DNA of 64,000 bases from Actinernus sp. WN-2022 (Eukaryota > Cnidaria > Anthozoa > Actiniaria > Actinernidae): positions 24,544,369 through 24,608,368 of the forward strand of contig JAOWCC010001751.1 in assembly GCA_030867875.1 (NCBI GenBank), in the 5' to 3' direction. The first letter of the stretch is position 1, and the number at the start of each line of letters is the position of its first letter. This document shows positions 54,801-64,000 of the stretch, in pieces. The position numbers and the translations under genes were made by a program. The notes under the pieces were generated by a model that ran no database searches, was not told the origin of the DNA, and was given only the letters and a program-made list of their open reading frames with translations.

Positions 54801-57800
54801 AACAGCTCTACTACACTCTTGTGTATCCCTATTTAAATTATGGTCTAATGAGTTGGGGAACTGCCTGCCAATCTAGACTGGAAAAAATTAAAGTAAAACA
54901 AAATAAATGCCTCCGTTGTATCTTCTTTGCACATAACAGAGAGAGTGCTGCTCCTTACTTCAAACTTCTAGAAATTCTTAAACTTGATAATGTTTTTAAT
55001 CTTAAAATATCTTCCCTCGTACATAAAATTAAGTATGTGTCAATGGAAATCCCTACTACTTTTTCTAACTTGGTTCTGTATGCCTCTGAAATTCACAATT
55101 ATAACACTAGGTACTCCTGTAACCAAAACCTCTACAGACCAGCCTCGAGAACAAATTATGGACTTACAAGATTTAAAGTAATGTCATCAAAAATATGGGA
55201 AACAGTACCAATCGAGATAAAATGTTTGCCTCATAACAATTTTAAAAAACAATATAAGCTCTTCCTCCTTGAAAGCCAGATATAAAATGTTAGCTGCATT
55301 TATGATATATGTATATATCAATTATTATTTATAAATACTTACTGTAAATGTCTACATTATTCTGTATTGTAAAATTACCATATATCCAAACCTAGTTTGT
55401 ACATGTAAGCAGCCTTTATTTTATTTTATTTTATTTTATTTTCTTCCTCTTTTCTCATTATAACCAATAGTCATACTTTTTAAAACCCTGTAAAGATACA
55501 ATCAAGCCTATTCGTTTGTTTATTCCTCCCCTCATTAACTTTCAAAATGGTAGTGGTTAACTCGAAAGCTTTCGCTCCTTTGACCACTACACACTATTAT
55601 CTAAAGATTGTAATTACTATCTCCTATTTATTTTTATTTTTCTCATGACTTGTTATATTCAACCAATAATTGTAACATAAACAAGTGTGAATAAATTGAA
55701 CTTGAACTTGAACTTAATATTAATATTGATAGTTAATTAAAATAGTAATGGTAATATGGAAAGGGGCATTCATCAATAATTCATTAGAAAGGAGTCTCTG
55801 AGAAGCTTAAATTGAAAAACATTAAATTTTCCAACTTTTGGATTTAATAATTAAGCCAAAAAATTAATAAGCCACTTTGCAGGGTATTCTATAATTGCTC
55901 CCAAGCATGACTGCTTGTATTCACAATTCAAGTCGCTAAAATAAAGGTTAGCTCAGTGGTAAAGTGTCCAAGTGCCGATCTGTTGTGCAAGAGGTTGTGG
56001 GTTCAAACCACAGTGGGACCAACCACTCAGGGTCTGAAAATAACTGGGAGAAGGTGCTGCCTTTGCTCTGATATCTGCAAATGGTTAGACCTTCTCGTCT
56101 TCTCGGATTAGGACGTTAAATCATAGGCTCTCACTGAGTGGACCATACGTACATGTACTGTAAACCTGCCATATACCATACCTCTGTAATTTTATTGGAT
56201 CAGCAGGACAAAAACAATAGGGAAACCATTTCAATGTCACAGCATGCCATGCTGTAACCATCGCTATACAAATGTATATACATGTAGTCACTGTCCCACT
56301 CATATGAAATTTGCTCTAGTGCACAGTCTATGTTTAGCAGGAGAGCATCCTGGCATGAATGTTAGTGTAGGGGATTAAGATCAAAACAAATCTGGGTATA
56401 ATCTCTCAAAGTATAATCTCAAATCTCGGATTTGTGAACATGGATGTGTATACAGGTCCGCAAATGATCCCGGTCCGCAAATGATCCCAGGCCCGCAAAT
56501 GATCCCTAAAATGGACTGCAAATGATCCCGCTCAGCAAATGATCCCCAATGGGGACCGCAAATGATCCCGTGAAAAAACATGGAATGGCAGGGATTTTTG
56601 CTGCTGGATAGTGGATCTAAAGTATGAATGAAAGAAAAATGAAGAACAGATTTTAATGATGATGTAATCATTTTTAACCATTGGCTCCGTAAGGGAACCC
56701 CCTTTAAAACATGTCCATCAAAATATCCATGACGTCACGCTTTCGATCAATCAGAGGGCAAACTCATTCCTATAATTCCCGGATCACACCTGTCCATAAA
56801 AATTGTTTGTCGTCAGCGACATGTCCAGTCTTGACAGCCTTTCGCAGTGTCTGTAATTGACACTCGTGAACAAGGTGCGATTATGCTTGTTATTACTTTT
56901 GGTATTGCTTTGAAATTGTTTCCTTGCATGTGTGTTGTAAATAGGAGATACTGATCATGACAAGCAGGATGAGATATCTGGAAATGAAAACAAAATTGAG
57001 TCAGAATAATTGACCCGATGATTAAAAAAAGCCTTACTGGTTTCTGGTAATAAGAACGGTTGACGAAGGACTCTGGATTAAGAACTCTGGATTACTGAGG
57101 AACTCGGGATTAATAAAAAAAATATCAAAAAATATCAAAATTGGTAAATTATTTACCAAAGCAAATACTTTTCTTTTTTTTCCCCAAAAAAATGTTTTGT
57201 GTTTGAAAAAATAACTCGGGTTTAAAAAAACTATTTTTGAATGGGCCAAATAAGCCACCATATTATGGGTTATTTATTATTAACTTTGATTTCTTTAATT
57301 TTAACTTAGAGTCAGTTTACTCCCGATTAAGAAAAACTCGGGATTATGAAAAAAAAAACATCTAAAAATTAATGCATTTACCCAGGATTTGAAAAATAAA
57401 AGAAATTTGTCCTTACGAGCCAACCGTAGAAGGTACCGTTTGTATGAAAAAGAAAACTAACTTTATGCGAAAATTTTGATTTCAAAAACATTGAATCCAA
57501 CGACCAGATTCCATGCCATTCAACATTTTTTCATGGTATGATATGGTCCCCAATGGGGATCATTCGCGAGCTGGGATCACTTGCGGGCCATTTTGGGGAT
57601 CATTTGCGGACCTGTACAGATCCACTATCTAGTGGCAAAAATCCATGCCATTCCATTTTTTTTTCACGGGATCATTTGCGGTCGCAATGGGGATCATTTT
57701 CGGAGCGGGATCATTTGCGGTCCATTTTGGGGATCATTTGCGGGCCTGGGATCGTTTGCGGGCCGGGATCATTTGCGGGCCGGGATCATTTGCAGACCTG

Positions 57801-60800
57801 TACAGATGTCTTTTTTCGTTATCAACATGGAATTCAGAAAATTCATGTAGAATGATGTCATTTATCAAAGCCTGAGAGAACACTGTACTATACTTTTCTA
57901 ATGTGTCCCAAACTTGAATTTCAAGTTAAATTGAGGATGAACATTGCCTCTGAAACAATGAAGGATAGCTGATCTCTGAATTGGCAAAGTTACAAACTCA
58001 CAGCCTTTGTGCTGAACAAAACAAACTCAGTCAATAAGTATGAATAGCCAAAAGGCTTGAATACATGTAGCCACTTGAAGCAATAAATACTGATCAATGT
58101 ATTGTGACAAAGGTCATGTTTACACAAACATATAAGAATCCAGATTACAAAATAATTTATTAAATAAATGTACATGAAGAAAGTGTTAATGTTGCTTGTA
58201 ATTTACATTGTAGAATGTAGGCTTTATGAAACCCAAAACTTATAATAATTAATATTTATAAATAAATAGTTGATTAGATTAACAATTGACCTTTTTGGTA
58301 TCATGCAGATTTCACATATGTTTCACGTGACTCAAAGTGTAAACATACCGCAAAAGTTTGGACATTGAGTCAGGTGGATTTTTAAAAGTAATTCATGTGA
58401 GAGCAGTGAAATGGTCAGAATGACAGAAGACTCAGAAGACTCACTTCTGCACCTACAATGTACATGTATTTGGACCCAACAAAAACTCATTTGAATCTAG
58501 TCTTCGGTATGTGTTCTCATAGACTAGTGGGAAATTTTGCCCTGAAGATAGGTTTTCCTACACAAAAAATCACAACAGAGAAGGCACATCATTCATACAA
58601 AATTCAGAACTTTTTCTTCAAGGACTTATCAAGGACAATCCACACTTTGCAAGGACTTGTTTTCTACAGCTTGACAGTACATAAATGACCTGAAATTCTA
58701 TGCAATTTATACCCAATGTAAGAACCTTTATCTGACTTGTTTGCACAACAAATAAATCATTCAGTGCCACTCTAATGCTCTTTTGGAGGCGGCTTTCCTG
58801 GCTTCTCAAACATCCAAGGAGGTTTCAACAAAATCAAGGAGATCTGGTAAAAATTCAAAGACTTTTCAAGGATAAAACCATCTGCCAAAATTATACAAGG
58901 ACTTTTCAAGGACCTGGCAGTATTTCAAGGACTTTTCAAGGACCTGGCAGTATTTCAAGGACTTTTCAAGGACCTGGCAGTATTTCAAGGACTTTTCAAG
59001 GACCTCGCAGTACATGTATTTGAAGGACTTTTCAAGGCCCATGCGAACCATGAGGCATGTTCTCAAAATTCAATTTCTTGCAAACTTGTGACATAAACAC
59101 AGTTCTGGAAACACTTTCTCAACAATAAAATATTATTTCATGCTTTCTGAGCACTACTAAAACATAAGTATTCTCTATCGATCAACATCCTAGTTATGAA
59201 GTATTAGTGTTTTCAAGACTCTAAAGGCATTCTTACCATGAAAGTTGTAAAATTCTGATTGCATCATTGTTCATGTACATTGTATGACTGTACTGATTCC
59301 GGCCCACTGATTCTAGCTACAACACCATTTTGGTTTTGTCTATAGTCAATGCCAAGAGTTTTCCTCTGAAAAGTAATTTCTGCACCCGATTTGGACCCAA
59401 TAAAAACTTGTTGGAACCTCCTTGGTATGTGTTCTCAAAGTTTAGTGGGAAAGTTTGGCTTTACAAAAAGTTTTCAATTCGAAAGAATTCAAAACCAGAA
59501 CACATGTTCTATAGTCGGTAGTCCTGTACTACATGTAGTGCGTACACAAGTCTGCAATCAATTTCCTTCAAAATAAAGTATTTCACAGTTTCCTATCCTA
59601 AAACTAGAGTATTCGCTTGACATCCTACTTATAAAATATCTGTGTTTTGGGTTATCTATGGGAAGTTAAGGTTGTAAGAAATAGATAACCATACATGCTG
59701 ATTCACACATAGGCAGAAAGGTAGTCACTGCACCAATTTTACTAGTGAAGTGGTAAAAGAACATTTACACACTACAGTCATATCCCTAGAACATTGTACC
59801 AACTTTCACTAACCTTCGGCCATGAAAGCAAAAACACCTCAGTTAAATTATAATGTATAGGACTTGGACCAAAATTTCAAGCTAGTCTATGAAAGCACAT
59901 ACCAAAGAGGTTCAAATGAGTTTTTGTTGGGTCCAAATAGGTGCAGAAATGAGACTGTTATTCTGACCATTTCACCGCTCTCACATGAATTACTCATACA
60001 AATCCGCCTGACTCGATCAACGTCCAAACTTTTGTGGTATGTTTACACTTTGAGTCACATGAAACACACATGAAATCTGATGCTAAAAAGGTCAATTTGA
60101 TATCTTATTCTAGGTTCTTGAAGTTGACATCACTAAAGACGACAAAGGCAAGAAGGTTCCTGAATACTTTATTCATTTCAATGGCTGGAACAAAAGGTCA
60201 GCAAACATAGTTCATAGTTATTTTTTTTGTTTTCATATCATAAAAATAATATGCAATGTAATATACTTGTATGTGACAGTCAGTGAGATACATGTAGCAA
60301 GTTCTAATAATGCTCTGCTACTCGGTTACTAATAAAACATACCAATGTCATTCTTTGTTATACAGCTATAATTTAAATTCATGTTGTCTGGGAGATAGAT
60401 AGGGAATACTCAGGGCACTAGGAAATATGGCATTAGGGAAAAGGGCATTTTTTAAATGTCAGACAGCTGTACACAGGCTAAAAATGGATAAATCAACCAT
60501 TTATAAGCTAATGATGTACAGTGTTGTCCAGAGGCCAATTCAATAAAACTTTTGCATGTGTATTTTACAAGTCTAGCCATTGTTTATTTACCTATTTAAA
60601 AACTGTCAATTGCCAGACTTGCAAAATACACAATGTCATGTAAAAGTTTTATTGAATTGGCCCCAGGTCTTATGACTCTTAACCATAAATTGGTCTGGGA
60701 ATCCCCTAATGCCTATTGCCCAACTGAGATGTAGAGCCCTACTTTGTTTAGATAGCAGGGTGAGGCATAATAAATTTATAGGGGCTAACCATGGTTTTAC

Positions 60801-63428
60801 AACATTTATCTTCAATATTTACCGTACTGCTTGTCTATTGATAGTCCAAAGTTGAAAACAACTGAAGAATGGCCTGTTGCCTGGCTATAAATTATATTAA
60901 TTATCTACAAATGCACATCTCTGTCCTAATATCCTATTCCCTATTTCCCAGACAACATTAATTGAAGGGCTGTGTGCAAAAAGGGCGTAAGTGACTCTTG
61001 ATCACATTCTAAATTCTCCCTTAGAAAACAAAGAAATTAAAGGAGAATTTAGAATCTGATCAGGAAACACTTACGCCCTTTTTGCACACAGCCCTCCGAT
61101 TAAGATAGCTGTATTTTCGTTTTTGTTCTACTTGTACATTGCCTACAATATTATTAGCTGGGATCGTTGGGTGGTAGAGGAGCAAGTACTCAAGAACTCT
61201 GACAGCAACAAGGCTCTCAAGACAAGACTTCATGAGAATGCTGCACAGTACGTTCTTGTTTAATACCTTAAATAAAATTATGTACAGTACATCTTTTAAT
61301 TTACCCGATATGCTATTAATTGAAATGTATGATTTATACATTTATAGGCATCATCAAGTAAACACATTGGTCACTCACAACTTTTTATATCACTTAATGA
61401 TGTACATGACTTGTAGTCATGCAGACACTGTACAAGCCTGTAGTGCAGGCATTCTATTTGGGAAGCTGTTCAAGTTATGCTATACATTTCTACGTTTGTA
61501 TTTGAACATTTAGGGGAGAACGGGGTGAGGACAAACAAGGAAGGAGGGAAGGGGAGGTTAAGGGGAATAGGAGGGGGAGGGGAAGGGGAAGGGAGGTAAT
61601 AATTTATTATGTACGAAATCAAAGTTTATCTAAGCTGACTTTGACTGCTGCTATATACATGTACATGTACATGTATATTTTTTATTTCAAAATCATTTTG
61701 TCTCATACATGTACCATGTCTCAGGATCCATAAAAAAAGAAGACAAAGGACAAGCACCCCTTCAACTTCAAGCAACCCTTCAACTTCAAGCAACCAGGAC
61801 ATAGAACCACCCAATGAACACTCTGCCACTGAGGTTAGCAACAATTAAACTCAAGGAATGTATTCCATTGAAATTGAGTTACTTGTCTTTATAGAACTGG
61901 GTTAGAATAATTATAGTAGGGAGGGGTAGGATACTAGTAATATAAGTTGTTCAGGGACCAGAGAGGGGGGAGGGGCTAGGTGGGTTTTATTCCCCCGCAC
62001 CCCCTCTTTTTCGTACAGCCAGTTCAAAAGTATGTCTGTATAAATTGATAAATTTCATCATGCATGGCAGTTTTGGATGCATTTCAAGCCATTTCAGAAG
62101 ACCTAAATGTAAATTTCAAATTTTCTTGGAGGCATGCTCCCAAACCCGCTAATGTTCAATTTAGCCCCCCACTCAAAAACATGCTCCGCGGAGAATTTTT
62201 AAACTTTCAAAATTATTTTGTCATGCTGTACTCTCAGTTGTACTTTAATTATAATTATAACATGTATGTAGATTCCACTAGCCTCTTTTATCAGCTGGTA
62301 CTCGACCTGTAACTGGTACACAATGTTTGTTTTGGTACAGAGATTCCACTAGCCTCTTTTATCAGCTGGTACTCTGTACTGGTAGACAATGTTTGTTTTG
62401 GTACAGAGATTCCACTAGCCTCTTTTATCAGCTGGTACTCTGTACGTACTGGTACACAATGTTTGTTTTGGTACAGAGATTCCACTAGCCTCTTTAATCA
62501 GCTGGTACTCTGTACTGACCAGTACACAATGTTTGTTTTGATACAGAGATTCCACTAGCCTCTTCTATCAGCTGGTACTCTGTACTGGTACACAATGTTT
62601 GTTTTGATACAGAGATTCCACTAGCCTCTTTTATCAGCTGGTACTCTGTACTGGTACACAATGTTTGTTTTGGTACAGAGATTCCACTAGCCTCTTTTAT
62701 CAGCTGGTACTCTGTACTGGTACACAATGTTTGTTTTGATACAGAGATTCCACTAGCCTCTTCTATCAGCTGGTACTCTGTACTGGTACACAATGTTTGT
62801 TTTGATACAGAGATTCCACTAGCCTCTTTTATCAGCTGGTACTCTGTACTGGTACACAATGTTTGTTTTCAATTGGTACAGAGCCACATGAAAGAAACTG
62901 CTGATCAGCCCCATTTTTTTCAGTACAGTTCGATTTTTTATCAGTAAAACCAGGCTGTCTTGAAAGCAGAATCTCTGGTGTATAATACTATTAGTATTTT
63001 TTTCTAATTATTTATTTCCAGGCCCCTTTTTGATACATGTACCAACAACTTCATACCAATAATGCTATAATGCTATAAATAAAATATTGGTTATGATGAT
63101 TTTAATTATACAATTATACTACACTCTAATCAATAAATTATCCCACAACAGTTTCTTATCTAACACATAGTTTACACTCTACTGTCTCTTGGTCAAAGAA
63201 GTTCTTTGTACATTTTGTACATGTACAATGCTAAACTAACAATAAAATTAATTTGACTTACCAATGCTAAACTAACAATAAAATTTAAATTAATATGACT
63301 TACCAATGCTAAACTTAAACCCTTATTAGGCTGAAACTAGTGATTTGCCTAAAGTGGAGATTGAGATTCCAAGTCAGCTGAAACTTAAGCTAGAGGATGA
63401 CTGTTACATGATCAAGAGGAAGAAGAAG
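51869..63428 (+). CDS. MSL3: MSL3 (male-specific lethal 3 homologue), chromo-barrel/MRG protein, 5' part
   Basis: Five coding exons: 51869-51976, 60114-60196, 61158-61247, 61725-61833 and 63330-63428, all with GT/AG borders and matching phases; the gene continues beyond 64000. Exons 1-3 encode the chromo-barrel domain ([20 protein letters not shown], then [27 protein letters not shown]). Exon 4 encodes a basic KKRRQR patch and a serine/threonine-rich linker with a repeated PSTSSN. Exon 5 begins the MRG domain ([18 protein letters not shown]). EPDP(S/T)KARVLY and the LEDDCY motif favour MSL3 over its paralogue MRG15/MORF4L1. In animals MSL3 belongs to the MSL complex with MOF and MSL1, reads methylated histones (H4K20me1, H3K36me) in the nucleus and directs H4K16 acetylation. 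Intron 1 is 8.1 kb and filled with transposons. The start codon is the first in frame with the family N-terminus. Confidence 0.93.
52202..55715 (+). mobile_element. nearly intact CR1/L2-like LINE in MSL3 intron 1
   Basis: One frame from ATG 52202 to the stop at 55285, broken only by TAA at 52520-52522. The endonuclease begins [14 protein letters not shown] and continues after the stop with [22 protein letters not shown] and DISDHLPVF. The reverse transcriptase shows [39 protein letters not shown] and FADDTNMFY, followed by the usual C-terminal domain. No separate ORF1 was seen; a 5' untranslated part may start near 52020. The 3' end is GTGAATAAATTGAACTTGAA with a TTGAAC-type 6-bp tail to about 55715. 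The orientation is the same as MSL3. The fragment at 16019-16552 is a sister copy. Confidence 0.9.
55944..56115 (+). repeat. tRNA-derived SINE
   Basis: A box TTAGCTCAGTGGTAAAGTG and B box GGGTTCAAACCACAG at tRNA spacing, then a body with CTTCTCGTCTTCTCGGATTA and GGACGTTAAATC. A similar GACGTTAA-type body lies in the minus-strand SINE near 900-1170. Located in MSL3 intron 1. Confidence 0.6.
56447..57801. mobile_element. inverted-repeat element with GGGATCATTTGCGG motif arrays
   Basis: The left arm (56447-56610) repeats CCGCAAATGATCCC six or more times. The right arm (57540-57801) carries the complement GGGATCATTTGCGG eight or so times, with matching AAAATCCATGCCATTCCAT-type stretches inside. 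The unpaired middle is about 1 kb with no convincing frame. Probably a non-autonomous DNA transposon whose ends grew by duplication of a short motif. Located in MSL3 intron 1. Confidence 0.65.
58285..60096. mobile_element. 1.8-kb element with about 230-bp inverted ends, next to MSL3 exon 2
   Basis: Left end AATTGACCTTTTTGGTATCA; right end complement AATTGACCTTTTTAGCATCA. The arms contain GTTTACACTTTGAGTCAC, TCATGTGAGAGC and TTGGACCCAACAAAAACTCA in inverted order. A third partial copy of the arm lies at about 59360-59460. The right end stops 17 bp before MSL3 exon 2 (60114). Confidence 0.7.
58895..59035. repeat. 30-bp minisatellite
   Basis: About four copies of TTTCAAGGACTTTTCAAGGA + CCTGGCAGTA inside the 58285-60096 element; the last copy is altered (CCTCGCAG). 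Confidence 0.85.
60380..60957. mobile_element. 578-bp inverted-repeat element with a nested MITE
   Basis: Ends GTTGTCTGGGAGATAGATAG and CTATTTCCCAGACAAC, with inner GGCATTAGGG / CCCTAATGCC. Nested inside is a 131-bp hairpin (60533-60663) with ends GGCCAATTCAATAAAACTTT and complement. Located in MSL3 intron 2. Confidence 0.6.
60966..61093. mobile_element. 128-bp hairpin MITE
   Basis: AGGGCTGTGTGCAAAAAGGG (left) and its complement (right end 61093), with inner GGGCGTAAGTG and a GAATTTAGAAT pairing across the middle. It ends 64 bp before MSL3 exon 3. Confidence 0.75.
61512..61600. repeat. polypurine G-rich tract
   Basis: Almost only G and A (GGAAGGAGGGAAGGGGAGG ... GGAGGGGGAGGGGAAGGGG), with many GGG runs, in MSL3 intron 3. 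Able in principle to form a G-quadruplex or triplex. Confidence 0.7.
62276..62880. repeat. 66-bp minisatellite, about nine copies
   Basis: Unit: CTGGTACACAATGTTTGTTT then GGTACAGAGATTCCACTAG then CCTCTTTTATCAGCTGGTAC then TCTGTA. Neighbouring copies differ at only a few bases (GGTACAG/GATACAG, TTTTATC/TTCTATC), alternating in a way that suggests duplication of pairs. 66 is a multiple of three, so a frame runs through it on the minus strand without meaning. Located in MSL3 intron 4. Confidence 0.9.
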
Positions 63429-63690
63429 GTACATCAATATTGGTTTTGAATGTGTGTTTTTTGCAGTTGTATATACATGTACATGTAGATCTTATGCACA
63501 AACTGCAAATTTGATTGGGATAAAGTGCAGTGGGTTAATTACTGTTGAGTTAAATCTTGAGTACTCTACTATTTAATAGTGGTACTGCATGCAGGGTTTC
63601 ATTAATTTTCAAAGTACATGTAGCTGACTTTGAAAGTAAGGTAACTAATGTACATTGTACATTTATAAGAGTACAAAAGCAGCAATAGAC

Positions 63691-63871
63691 TGTTGTCCCA
63701 TTTCAGGAATACTATTCTTTATCTGAAGTATTTACATATCATATCAATGTACTAGTACAATACACAAGGGGATCCCATTTCAGGAATACTATTCTTTATC
63801 TGAAGTATTTCCATATCATATCAATGTACTAGTACAATACACAAGGGGATGTGATCTGAAATGGGACAACA
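63691..63871. mobile_element. small element with internal 77-bp tandem duplication
   Basis: Inverted ends TGTTGTCCCATTTCAG and CTGAAATGGGACAACA. The interior is a 77-bp unit present twice (63697-63773 and 63774-63850), differing by about one base. Located in the MSL3 intron after exon 5. Confidence 0.7.
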
Positions 63872-63950
63872 TTGAGCCAAGCTAAAGAGGTTTGTTAAAG
63901 AGGAAACTCTCAAACTTCTCAGTGAGTGAGACAAACTACGGCATTTTCAT

Positions 63951-64000
63951 GCCCAGGTTGAGAATCTTGGCAAGATCTTACAAGATTCTCAACCTGGGTA
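63951..64000. repeat. hairpin at the window edge
   Basis: CCCAGGTTGAGAATCTTG and CAAGATTCTCAACCTGGG pair across a loop of about 13 bases. It may be one end of a longer element cut by the window. Confidence 0.6.

Noticed and set aside
62494..62859. 121-codon frame with repeated EASGISV
   Set aside because: By-product of the 66-bp minisatellite inside MSL3 intron 4.

Overview
The window looks like nuclear DNA of a cnidarian, most likely an anthozoan (stony coral or sea anemone). It is AT-rich and has two conserved animal genes with short exons and long introns, several LINE families with short-repeat 3' tails, tRNA-derived SINE heads and very many palindromic DNA transposons. The class is an inference; no species marker was seen.

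Host genes. (1) MCTS1 lies on the minus strand (30267 to 23882) and all six coding exons were found; they join in frame to a 182-residue protein. (2) The first five coding exons of MSL3 lie on the plus strand (51869 to 63428); the gene runs off the right edge. (3) An intronless 334-residue membrane protein with a close TATA box lies at 14212-15216. (4) A 69-residue secreted peptide with an eight-cysteine mature part lies at 5996-6205.

Layout. 1-5 kb: SINE head, broken LINE, palindromic MITE. 6 kb: cysteine-rich peptide. 7-14 kb: nested MITEs, including a 922-bp palindrome and Kolobok-like elements with TTAA target sites. 14-15 kb: membrane protein gene followed by a MITE. 16-23 kb: LINE fragments and more MITEs. 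23.9-30.3 kb: MCTS1. 30.4-34.5 kb: satellite of a 10-bp GTTCAACCCC-type unit. 35.3-36.7 kb: broken LINE. 37.6-44.9 kb: compact virus-like element. 46.5-51.4 kb: the same satellite in opposite orientation, with two transposons inside. 51.9-64 kb: MSL3, whose 8.1-kb first intron holds a nearly intact LINE and several inverted-repeat elements.

The most unusual object is the 7,246-bp element at 37637-44882. It has 262-bp perfect terminal inverted repeats beginning AGTAGTATG and a 5-bp (or 6-bp) target duplication. The outermost 128 bp of each end folds on itself as a hairpin. Seven packed genes converge on the centre: an F-box/ankyrin gene starting inside each terminal repeat, a small zinc-finger protein, the front part of a Polinton/adintovirus-type protein-primed DNA polymerase (with an endonuclease VII-like zinc domain but no polymerase domain), a two-segment hydrophobic protein, a TFIIB-like transcription factor and an acidic zinc protein. 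No integrase, capsid, ATPase or protease gene was seen. It looks like a non-autonomous relative of Polintons/adintoviruses or a transpoviron-like satellite replicon that carries its own transcription and ubiquitin-type genes and must be moved in trans.

A second theme is a family of palindromic elements with CACAGG...CCTGTG ends (9561, 18462, 19870, 48676). At two loci it sits between copies of GTAGAAC or GTTGAAC, the latter being the satellite's own core.
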